A stretch of DNA of 43,625 nt from Planctomycetota bacterium (GTDB lineage Bacteria; Planctomycetota; UBA8108; UBA1146), in assembly GCA_012960845.1 (NCBI GenBank), contig DUAN01000036.1, positions 1-43,625 on the forward strand, in the 5' to 3' direction. The notes under the pieces were generated by a model. That model had not been told where the DNA came from. It searched no databases and was given only the letters and a program-made list of their open reading frames with translations. Positions 8,666 through 17,181 of the stretch are shown piece by piece. How positions within the stretch are numbered: the first letter of the stretch is position 1; every line of letters starts with the position of its first letter. The position numbers were made by a program, and so were the translations under genes.

Positions 8666-9320
8666 GACTCCCTCTTTCCGGTACTGACCCTCAGGTCAGA
8701 CCACAACCTATTTGTTCCACCCGCAGGCGACTGCGGGGCTGAACTTGCGATCGGAAACTGCCTGTCGCGCCAGTTCCTCTCCCTCTGATTCAGTTCGATT
8801 TCGTGGAATGGAGGGGATCCTGGTAGCGTCCGCAGTCGACTCAACGCACCGACCGACGCTGGTGTCCCCCGAAATCTGGCGAGATGGGAAAAGAGTGTCG
8901 AAAGAGATCGGTTCAAATCGACGAATGGATCTCAATGTCTCTCCCTTCCTTTTCGATCGCCTGCGGTGGTCACAACCACAGTGTGCGACCCCTTACCCAA
9001 TGCAGGGTTCATGCCAGAACCACCGGATCCCCACCGATGGCCCGAAGAACCCCACTTCTCGTGTCGATGCCGCTGGCTCTTCCGCCAAAATCAAGCACCC
9101 ACTGCAACCCGATGACGCATCCGCGATCGAATGCGAACAGAGAGGTGGCCCACAACCGACGGAAGCCTGACACATACTTTATAAAGTGTAAAGTGCAAAA
9201 ACGCCCCAGTGTTCCGGTAATCTCATGGGCCCGGATCCGTCGCCGAGGGTGCTATTTCCCAGCGGAATCGAGCGGGTATGCTGGAATCCGAAATCGACAC
9301 CTTCTTGTGGACGGAACCCA

Positions 9321-10412
9321 GTGACTACTCTTCTCCTGGTCGTATCCCTGACCCTCTCCATCTCGTTTCTGTGCTCTCTGCTGGAGGCCACCCTCCTCTC
9401 CGTTTCACTGCCGAGTCTGGAGGAACGGCGAGATCAGAGCCGTGGAATCCGCTGGCTGCTGGAATTGAAGAGAGATCGGCTGAACGAGGCGATCAGTGCC
9501 GTCCTGATCCTCAATACCATCTCCAACACGATGGGAGCCTCGTTCGCCGGTTACCTGGTTCACCAGGAATATCCCGCCTGGGTGGCCCTCTTCACGGCGC
9601 TCTTCACCTTCCTCGTCTTGACCGGTTCAGAGATCATTCCGAAGACTCTCGGGGCGGTTCACTGCCGTAAGTTGTCCGGATTTGTCGGCATCATGCTCAA
9701 ACTGCTCACCTACCTGATGAAGCCCATCCTGGTGCTGACCGGATTCCTGACGCGGATCGTCGGTCAGAGCAAGGCGGAGCACGTCTCCCGCGGCGAGGTC
9801 GAGGCGATGATCGACATGGCCAGGACCGATGGAACCCTCGCTCACCATGAGGAGATGCTCTACGGAAATATCCTGCGACTCGATGAGATTCTGGTCGGCG
9901 ACATGATGACTCCGCGCACCGTGGTCTGGGACATGTCGCAAGCAGCCACCATCGGTGAGCTTCTGGCAGAAAATAAGCGCAGTCAGTTGCCGAGTCGGAT
10001 CCCGATTCACGCCAAGACTCGCGACGAGGTGACCGGCTATGTCTTGCTCCGTGAGATTCTCACCGCCCGCATCGGTGGGTTGGAGGAGTCCACGCCACTC
10101 TCCCACTTCAGGAGGGACATCCGCTTCGTTCCCGAGGTGGCGACCTTGCGTCAGGCGCTGAGCGACCTGACCAGTGGCCATGATCCCATCGCCATGGTCG
10201 CCGATGAACACGGTGGAACCTGTGGCCTTCTCACCACCGAGGATCTGTTCGAGACGATTCTCGGTATCGAGGTGGTCGACGAACACGATCGAGTGGAAGA
10301 TCTCAGGGATCTGGCCCAGGGACTTCGCGAAAAGCGGCTCGCCAGACTGAAGGGGGCACGGGCATTTCACACCTCGTCTGATGATGGTGACCCGAACCAA
10401 GGAAACGAGTAA
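9321..10412 (+). CDS. CNNM-type (DUF21) membrane protein with CBS domain pair
   Basis: ORF 9225..10412, likely GTG start at 9321 (VTTLLLVVSLTLSISFLCSLLEATLLSV). 'VLTGSEIIPKTLGAVHCRKL' DUF21; 'VGDMMTPRTVVWDM' and 'MVADEHGGTCGLLTTEDLFETILG' CBS region. Confidence 0.88.
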   Translation: MTTLLLVVSLTLSISFLCSLLEATLLSVSLPSLEERRDQSRGIRWLLELKRDRLNEAISAVLILNTISNTMGASFAGYLVHQEYPAWVALFTALFTFLVLTGSEIIPKTLGAVHCRKLSGFVGIMLKLLTYLMKPILVLTGFLTRIVGQSKAEHVSRGEVEAMIDMARTDGTLAHHEEMLYGNILRLDEILVGDMMTPRTVVWDMSQAATIGELLAENKRSQLPSRIPIHAKTRDEVTGYVLLREILTARIGGLEESTPLSHFRRDIRFVPEVATLRQALSDLTSGHDPIAMVADEHGGTCGLLTTEDLFETILGIEVVDEHDRVEDLRDLAQGLREKRLARLKGARAFHTSSDDGDPNQGNE

Positions 10413-10444
10413 CCTGAAGCGGCCTGTAGCAATCTCGCAACATG

Positions 10445-10534
10445 GGTGGGGTGGCAGAGTGGTCTAATGCACCGGTTTTGAAAACCGGCAGGGTGTAACA
10501 GCCCTCGTGGGTTCGAATCCCACCCCCACCGCCA
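10445..10534 (+). tRNA. tRNA-Ser(UGA), CCA encoded
   Basis: Acceptor GGTGGGG/CCCCACC, D arm, anticodon stem CCGGT/ACCGG with loop TTTGAAA (anticodon TGA), long variable arm (CAGGGTGTAACAGCCCTC), T arm GTGGG-TTCGAAT-CCCAC, discriminator G + CCA. Confidence 0.96.
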
Positions 10535-10560
10535 ATGCGCGTTCCTCATGGCGGAAGGAA

Positions 10561-11223
10561 ATGTCGATGAAACTCCTCAATGTCCTCGTCATCATGATTA
10601 TTGCTCTGGTCATCTCATTCTTGTGGGCCGGCTCCAAGCACCAGCAACAGATCGACAACATCGAAAAGCAGCAGGCAAATTTCCAATTAGAGGACGAGCG
10701 ACTCTCTGGCGAAGTGAACCGGATCGATGAAGAAGTCATCATCATCAAGACCGATCTTGCGGGAGTGCGGACCGGGGTAGAGAAGTTAGATGAACGGATC
10801 ACCAGCACCACCAGCGAGTGGACCGGAAAACTCGATGCTCACTCGATCCGCTTCGATGCTCTCCAGTCAAAGCTGGAAGAGCTGGACAGTGCATTTTCCG
10901 GGTTCGATGAAATCGCCAGCGCCGAACTGGAACAGATCAAGTCAGCACTCTCTGACGAACTGGAACAGATCAAGTCAACACTCTCCGTCGAACTGGAAGA
11001 AATCAAGTCAACACTCTCTGCCGAACTGGAAGAAATCAAGTCAACACTCTCTGCCGAACTTCAAAAGAGCCAACAAGCGCTGGATTCCGCCCACCAGAAT
11101 CAACTGGAACTGGTTCGACGGCAGCAGGAGACGGAACAAAAACTCCAAGATGTAACCACCCAGATGCAGGAGATTCTGCTGCGTCTGATCGAGCAAGATG
11201 GCACACCACCCGATCCCAGATGA
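10561..11223 (+). CDS. Single-TM coiled-coil protein with 11-residue tandem repeats
   Basis: ATG at 10561 preceded by ggaaggaa RBS; N-terminal TM 'LLNVLVIMIIALVISFLWAG' then coiled coil with ELEEIKSTLSA repeats. Confidence 0.8.
   Translation: MSMKLLNVLVIMIIALVISFLWAGSKHQQQIDNIEKQQANFQLEDERLSGEVNRIDEEVIIIKTDLAGVRTGVEKLDERITSTTSEWTGKLDAHSIRFDALQSKLEELDSAFSGFDEIASAELEQIKSALSDELEQIKSTLSVELEEIKSTLSAELEEIKSTLSAELQKSQQALDSAHQNQLELVRRQQETEQKLQDVTTQMQEILLRLIEQDGTPPDPR
10924..11055 (+). repeat. Four tandem 33-bp units (11-aa hendecad)
   Basis: 10924-10956, 10957-10989, 10990-11022, 11023-11055; consensus gaactggaa[ca/ga]atcaagtcaacactctctgcc; last two units are identical. Confidence 0.95.
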
Positions 11224-11313
11224 CTGCTCCTCTTCCTTCACGATTGGTATCCCCGGCCCCTTCACAGCCCTATACTCGGGCACTCACTTACCCTTCCCGG
11301 AGGCCCTGAAAAG

Positions 11314-14300
11314 ATGTCTTTCGATCCAGCCAAGATCAGCAAGGAACAGGTCAGAGATCAGTTTCTCGCTCACCTACGGGAGAGGATTCTGGTGCTGGAT
11401 GGAGCCACTGGCACCGCACTCCAGGATCTTGACCTCACGGCAGCGGATTTTGGTGGTGAGGATCTCCTCGGCTGTAACGAAAACCTGGTCCTCACTCGTC
11501 CGGAAGTGATCGCCTCGGTTCATCGGCGATACCTGGAGGCGGGAGCCGATTGCATCGAAACCAACACCTTCGGAGCCACCCCCTTGGTCCTCGACGAGTA
11601 CCAGCTCGGAGAAAAAACCGAGGAAATCAACATCCTTGGCAGTCAGATCGCTCGTGCTGAAGCGCAACGATTTGCCACCCCGGAGAAACCTCGTTGGGTC
11701 ATCGGCTCGATGGGCCCGACCACCAAGACCCTTTCCGTTACCGGCGGGATCACCTTCGATGAGTTAAAGGAACATTTCCGCGTTCAGGCTCGAGGATTAT
11801 TGAGAGGCGGTTGTGATGTATTGCTACTGGAAACAGTGCAAGACACTCTCAACCTGAAAGCCGCTCAGTTCGGAATCGCAGACGCATCGAACGATGTCGG
11901 GTTCTCCAGACCGGTGGCGATCTCCTGCACCATCGAGCCGATGGGTACGATGCTGGCAGGCCAGGCGATCGATGCCTTTTATGCCAGCGTCGAGCACTTC
12001 GAGCCGCTCTTCATCGGAATGAACTGTGCCACCGGTCCTCGCTTCATGACCGACCACCTGAGAACTCTCGCAGGGATCTCCGCATTCCCGGTGTCGGTTT
12101 ACCCCAATGCCGGACTTCCTGATTCGGACGGGCTGTACGAGGAAACTCCAGAGATCCTGGCCGACCATGTCCAGCCGTTCCTCGATCAGGGTTGGATCAA
12201 CATTCTCGGCGGATGTTGCGGAACCACTCCAGACCACATCCGCTCGATGGCGCAACGCGCCTCCGCAGCCACACCCCACCGCTGGGAGACCACTTCCCAG
12301 GCGATGATTTCCGGCATTGAACTGGTCGAGGTCAATGAAGACACCACTCCGCTGGTGGTTGGAGAAAGAACCAATGTCATCGGCAGCCGACGATTCAAGA
12401 AGATGATCGGTCGAGAAGAATTCGAGAAAGCAGCGGAAATCGGGAGACGTCAGGACAAGGGGGGCGCACACATCATCGATGTTTGCATGGCGGATCCTGA
12501 CAGAGAAGAACTAGATGACATGATGCAGTTCTTACCGATGCTGAATCGGATGACCAAGGCTCCTCTGATGATCGACTCCACCGATGCCGATGTCATCGAA
12601 GCATCTCTCAAATTGTGCCAGGGGAAATCGATCATCAACTCGATCAACCTGGAAGACGGAGAAGACCGCTTCGAAGCAGTGGTCCCGCTGGCAAAAAGTT
12701 ATGGGACGGCGCTCGTGGTCGGCTGCATCGATGAGGACCCTGAAGATGGAATGGCCGTCACCGTCGCAAGGAAACTGGAGATCGCCGAGCGATCTCACGA
12801 TTTATTGACCAAGAAGTACGGAATTCCTGAGTCCAACATCGTCTTTGACCCCCTGGTTTTTCCAGTGGGCACGGGTGATGCGAAGTACACATCATCGGCG
12901 AGTTCTACCATCGACGGCGTCCGGGCAATCCAGGAGCGCTTCCCGAAGTGCAGTACCGTGCTTGGCATCAGTAATGTTTCCTTCGGATTACCACCTGCGG
13001 GTCGTGAAGTCCTGAACTCCGTGTTCTTGTATCATTGCGTTCAAGCCGGCCTATCGATGGCGATTGTCAATTCGGAACGAATGGATCGCTACGCCAGTAT
13101 CCCTGAGGAGGAGCGCACTCTGTGCGAAAACCTCATCTGGCAACGCTCCGCCGATCCCATCGCAGAGTTCACGGAGCACTTTCGCGGCCGAAAGGTCGCC
13201 ACCGAGGGGCAGTCGCCTCTCCTCGACCTACCGATTCCAGAACGCCTCGCACGAAATATCATCGAAGGAACCAAGGAAGGTCTCGATGACGCACTCCGAG
13301 TCGCACTGGAGATGTACGATACTCCGCTGGCCATCATCAACGGCCCCTTGATGAACGGAATGGCAGAAGTTGGCCGGCTCTTCAACAACAATGAACTGAT
13401 CGTTGCTGAGGTCTTGCAGAGTGCTGAATCGATGAAGGCTGCCGTCGCATTCCTCGAACCACACATGGAATCATCGGAATCCATCTCCAGGGGAAAAGTG
13501 ATGCTGGCGACCGTCAAGGGTGACGTTCATGACATCGGAAAGAACCTGGTGCAGATCATCCTCTCCAACAATGGCTACGATGTCATCGACCTGGGAATCA
13601 AGGTTCCTCCGGCTCAACTCATCGATGCCGTTCAGGAACATCAACCTGACATCATCGGGCTCTCTGGATTACTGGTCAAATCTGCTCATCAAATGGTAGT
13701 CACCGCAGAAGATCTGCAATCCTCCGGAATCGATTTGCCCATTCTGGTCGGAGGAGCTGCACTTTCCGAGAAGTTCACCGCGCTGAAGATACAGAAGAAG
13801 ATCGACTCCCCCGTGATCTACGCTCGGGATGCCATGGATGGATTACGAATTGTCAGCGAGATCATCAATGAGAGCAAACGAGATGCATTTTTCGCCGAGG
13901 TCAAACGAAGCCAGAATCGTATTCTCAGCGGAGGATCTCCCGCGACGAGCACAGCAGTAGCCCAGATCACTCTCCCCGATCGATCCCCTGCGATCTCCAT
14001 CCTGGAAGAAATCCCTGCGATCCCTGACCATGAACTACACATCCGATCGCAGATCGATCCACGTGAGATTTTCCCGTTGATCAATCCTCAGATGCTTTAC
14101 GGCAGACATATGGGTTTGCGGGGCAACTTCACCAAGAAGATCGAAGCCGGAGACGACAAGGCCCAGAGTCTTCAGCGATTGATGGAAGAGTTGCTGGAAG
14201 AGACGATTCAACGGGAACTCCTGATGCCCAAGGCGATGTGGAAGTGTTTCCCTGCGAGTGCCACGGCCACGGATATCACCATTCACGATCCGATCTCACT

Positions 14301-14829
14301 GGAGCCGGTCGAGAAGATCACTTTCCCTCGCCAGGTCAAAGTTCCTCATCAATCGATCTGTGATTACATCTTGCCGCTCGCCGATGATGGAACTCCGCAA
14401 GATCATCTCACGATGCTTGTGACCACTGCAGGTTCAAAGGTACGGGAACAATCCCGTGCATGGATGAACTCCGGTGAGTACTTGAAGTCTCACGCTGTGC
14501 AGGCTCTTGCCGTTGAAATGGCCGAAGGCCTCGCAGAATTTGTTCACCGAGAGATCCGATCCGGCTGGGGCTTCGCTGATCCCGCTGGAATTACAAATCT
14601 CGATCTGTACAGGGCACGCTACCGTGGAAAACGCTTCTCCTTCGGGTATCCGGCCTGTCCCGACCTCTCCTGCCAGGAAGTGATCTGGAGATTGCTCCAA
14701 CCTCAGGAGCACCTGGGTGTGGAGTTGACAGAGGGATTCATGATGGATCCTGAAGCAAGTGTCTCTGCACTCGCCTTCCATCACCCGGACGCCAGATACT
14801 TCGGCGTCGGGAGCAGAGAAGAAGCCTAG
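11314..14829 (+). CDS. metH: Cobalamin-dependent methionine synthase
   Basis: 1171 aa: Hcy-binding domain 'LDGATGTALQ', 'NILGGCCGTTPDHI'; pterin-binding 'VVGERTNVIGSRRFKKMI'; B12-binding 'VKGDVHDIGKNLVQIILSNNGYDVIDLG'; C-terminal activation domain. Confidence 0.97.
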   Translation: MSFDPAKISKEQVRDQFLAHLRERILVLDGATGTALQDLDLTAADFGGEDLLGCNENLVLTRPEVIASVHRRYLEAGADCIETNTFGATPLVLDEYQLGEKTEEINILGSQIARAEAQRFATPEKPRWVIGSMGPTTKTLSVTGGITFDELKEHFRVQARGLLRGGCDVLLLETVQDTLNLKAAQFGIADASNDVGFSRPVAISCTIEPMGTMLAGQAIDAFYASVEHFEPLFIGMNCATGPRFMTDHLRTLAGISAFPVSVYPNAGLPDSDGLYEETPEILADHVQPFLDQGWINILGGCCGTTPDHIRSMAQRASAATPHRWETTSQAMISGIELVEVNEDTTPLVVGERTNVIGSRRFKKMIGREEFEKAAEIGRRQDKGGAHIIDVCMADPDREELDDMMQFLPMLNRMTKAPLMIDSTDADVIEASLKLCQGKSIINSINLEDGEDRFEAVVPLAKSYGTALVVGCIDEDPEDGMAVTVARKLEIAERSHDLLTKKYGIPESNIVFDPLVFPVGTGDAKYTSSASSTIDGVRAIQERFPKCSTVLGISNVSFGLPPAGREVLNSVFLYHCVQAGLSMAIVNSERMDRYASIPEEERTLCENLIWQRSADPIAEFTEHFRGRKVATEGQSPLLDLPIPERLARNIIEGTKEGLDDALRVALEMYDTPLAIINGPLMNGMAEVGRLFNNNELIVAEVLQSAESMKAAVAFLEPHMESSESISRGKVMLATVKGDVHDIGKNLVQIILSNNGYDVIDLGIKVPPAQLIDAVQEHQPDIIGLSGLLVKSAHQMVVTAEDLQSSGIDLPILVGGAALSEKFTALKIQKKIDSPVIYARDAMDGLRIVSEIINESKRDAFFAEVKRSQNRILSGGSPATSTAVAQITLPDRSPAISILEEIPAIPDHELHIRSQIDPREIFPLINPQMLYGRHMGLRGNFTKKIEAGDDKAQSLQRLMEELLEETIQRELLMPKAMWKCFPASATATDITIHDPISLEPVEKITFPRQVKVPHQSICDYILPLADDGTPQDHLTMLVTTAGSKVREQSRAWMNSGEYLKSHAVQALAVEMAEGLAEFVHREIRSGWGFADPAGITNLDLYRARYRGKRFSFGYPACPDLSCQEVIWRLLQPQEHLGVELTEGFMMDPEASVSALAFHHPDARYFGVGSREEA

Positions 14830-14870
14830 CCGCTCGATTGATTCAGTTCAGCCGATTCAGTCCTGCCGAT

Positions 14871-15515
14871 TCAGTCCCATGCCGGCCGCTTGCAATGATC
14901 TGCCAGATTTTCGATCTCTCGCTTCAGTTTTGCCACGAATTCCGTCCGATCTCCGCTCCATGTCATCGGCTGCCCCACCACCGCATCGACGAAGAAGGGC
15001 ACAAAGATAGCTTCCCCGCGCGGCAGTGCTTTTCCACACCCATGCAAGAAGAGTGGATAAACCGGGACCTCTGGATGTCGCTGTGCGAGGTGAGCCACTC
15101 CCGTCTTGAACTCATCCATCATTTCGGCCTCTCCCCGGCTGCCTTCAGGAAAAATGATGAGAATGTCGCCCGCTTCAAGCGCCTCACTACAAGCGGATAG
15201 AGGATCTCCCTCGCTGTGGCGCACCTTTCGGTGCACCGGAATGATCCCGATGATCTTCAGTGAGAACCAAGCGATCCACTTGTTCCTGAGGAAGTAGTCC
15301 GCTGCTGCCACAGGACGAACCTTGTTCATCATCTGCAGGGGAAAGAGGGACTGCAAGATGAAGGAATCGAGATGGCTGTTGTGATTGGCAGCAATGATGG
15401 CTGGACCGCGATCGGGAATCCTCTCCCGGAACCGAACATTGAGACCGATCAAGATCAACACCAGTGGCCGGAAAAACAAGCACTGGAACATCACCTTCAG
15501 CAGTGAACTCATCAT
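14871..15515 (-). CDS. 1-acyl-sn-glycerol-3-phosphate acyltransferase family (PlsC-like)
   Basis: 'AANHNSHLDSF' (NHxxxxD variant) and 'IIFPEGSRGEAE' acyltransferase motifs; ORF 14871..15599, start more likely ATG 15515 near cdsA stop. Confidence 0.9.
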   Translation of the reverse strand: MMSSLLKVMFQCLFFRPLVLILIGLNVRFRERIPDRGPAIIAANHNSHLDSFILQSLFPLQMMNKVRPVAAADYFLRNKWIAWFSLKIIGIIPVHRKVRHSEGDPLSACSEALEAGDILIIFPEGSRGEAEMMDEFKTGVAHLAQRHPEVPVYPLFLHGCGKALPRGEAIFVPFFVDAVVGQPMTWSGDRTEFVAKLKREIENLADHCKRPAWD

Positions 15516-15516
15516 C

Positions 15517-16467
15517 TTAATAGTACAGCCAGAAACTGAAGTGGAAGAAGATCGGTGCAGTGTAGATGAGACTGTCGACACGATCGAGGATTCCGCCATG
15601 CCCCGGCAAAGTGCCGCCTGTGTCCTTGATGTTGAGGTCTCGCTTGATGGCCGACATCACCACATCCCCGATGAAGCCCGCCGTACCGACCAACCCCCCC
15701 GCGATCAGTGCTTGTTGGGTGGTGAATGGTGAAAGGTACGGGCCAATCCAATAGGACAGTGCCACCGTGGTCGCCAATCCTCCGATGAAACCCTCCCAGG
15801 TCTTGTTGGGACTGACCTTGGGAATGATCTTGGTCCGACCAAAAGTCTTTCCCCAGAAATACTGCGCGATGTCATTTCCTTCGGTGAGGATCAAGAGCAT
15901 CACCGTCAGACCCGGCCCACCCGCAACACCCACATGCTCCACATCCAGGGTTCCGAGATAGGCGATGTGGCCGATGCAAAACACACATGTCATCAGGCCC
16001 CACTGGGTGGAACTCGCAGCCCTCAAGAATCCTTCGTTGGCTCCGATGAACACCATTCTCATCGGCAAGAGCAGGAACAGATAGACTGGAATGAAGATGA
16101 TAAACATGTCGTACCATCGATCATGAATCCAGTAGTACTGAACGGGTATCGCAAGATATGCCCAGAAGAGTACGCGCCGATCTGCACGGCGCGTGGGTAT
16201 CATCGAATAGAACTCCTTGAGTCCCAGAAAGCTGACCAGAGCGAAGAACATGATGGAGTATGGCTCTTGAAGAACCAGCGCCACCGTCACCATGGAGACG
16301 ATGATCCACCACGAGAATATTCTTGGAGAAAGGTCCCCAAGGTCCTTATCAGGCTTCAGCCAACCGATCAGCTTCACGATGAAGGTGGATAGGATCAGCA
16401 CCGAGAAGATGGCCCCGAGGGAGTACTCGACCGCTGATGAGAGATTACTGAACCAGTTCACTGGCAC
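15517..16467 (-). CDS. Phosphatidate cytidylyltransferase (CdsA family)
   Basis: Multi-TM; C-terminal 'VGTAGFIGDVVMSAIKRDLNIKDTGGTLPGHGGILDRVDSLIYTAPIFF' is the CdsA signature. Confidence 0.93.
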   Translation of the reverse strand: MPVNWFSNLSSAVEYSLGAIFSVLILSTFIVKLIGWLKPDKDLGDLSPRIFSWWIIVSMVTVALVLQEPYSIMFFALVSFLGLKEFYSMIPTRRADRRVLFWAYLAIPVQYYWIHDRWYDMFIIFIPVYLFLLLPMRMVFIGANEGFLRAASSTQWGLMTCVFCIGHIAYLGTLDVEHVGVAGGPGLTVMLLILTEGNDIAQYFWGKTFGRTKIIPKVSPNKTWEGFIGGLATTVALSYWIGPYLSPFTTQQALIAGGLVGTAGFIGDVVMSAIKRDLNIKDTGGTLPGHGGILDRVDSLIYTAPIFFHFSFWLYY

Positions 16468-17105
16468 TCCTGAAGCGCTTTTCTCGACCGATTCCAGATG
16501 GTCAGTACACCCAATCCGATCAGCACCCCAAGAATCATATCGAGCCAGTGGGAAATATCGTACCCAAGCCCGATGATCCCGCAGAGGAGGCCCACCACTA
16601 GCGCTCGATCACTTTTCCCCATCGGCCCATCGTATCGTCGGCTCGCCCCGATCTGGACTGCAATGACTCCAGCCATCTCTGCAATGATTCCGACGATCAC
16701 CATTGCCACGACCAGTACAGCGTTGAATCCTGCGACGTAGGCCAGGGGCAGATAGAGAGCAGCATCCGAGATGACGTCTCCCAGTTCATTGAGCACTGCT
16801 CCGAGACTCGACTTCATGTCGTGCTCTCTGGCCAGCATTCCATCGATGGCGTTGAGAGCCATCCTGAGCAGCAGGACCACCGGGATTGCCAGCAGCAGGC
16901 AAGGGCTCGAGGCCGAGTCTGAATTCTCTGCCGAAAGAAATGGTAAGGGGTGATGATCATCGAGAATCCAGATTCCCGTGGCGATCGACAGCAACATCGC
17001 TGCAACGGTGACCTGATTGGCGGTCACTCCGATGCGAGCCAACATCTTCACAATCGGTCTGAGCAGATTTTGAAATACCGGTTTGATGTCATAGACGCTG
17101 ACCAA
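16458..17105 (-). CDS. CDP-alcohol phosphatidyltransferase family (YnbA-like)
   Basis: 'RMALNAIDGMLAREHDMKSSLGAVLNELGDVISD', CDP-alcohol phosphotransferase motif with Asn at two Asp positions. Confidence 0.87.
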   Translation of the reverse strand: MVSVYDIKPVFQNLLRPIVKMLARIGVTANQVTVAAMLLSIATGIWILDDHHPLPFLSAENSDSASSPCLLLAIPVVLLLRMALNAIDGMLAREHDMKSSLGAVLNELGDVISDAALYLPLAYVAGFNAVLVVAMVIVGIIAEMAGVIAVQIGASRRYDGPMGKSDRALVVGLLCGIIGLGYDISHWLDMILGVLIGLGVLTIWNRSRKALQECQ

Positions 17106-17181
17106 AGAGCCTCCAGATCGATCGAAGCAGTGCTTCCTTGCGTGGGAGTCTACTCACCCAGGGAAATCTGATCACTTGAAT

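Noticed and set aside
8712-9170. Plus-strand ORF of 152 aa in the fliF upstream gap
   Set aside because: No recognisable domain, no good ribosome-binding site seen and overlapping ORFs in several frames; kept as unassigned region only.
10924-11055. Regular 33-bp repeats as a CRISPR array
   Set aside because: Units are directly adjacent without spacers and lie in frame within a coiled-coil coding region.
11224-11313. Riboswitch (cobalamin or SAM/SAH) upstream of metH
   Set aside because: Only about 90 bp with no recognisable conserved B12-box or SAM-type core.
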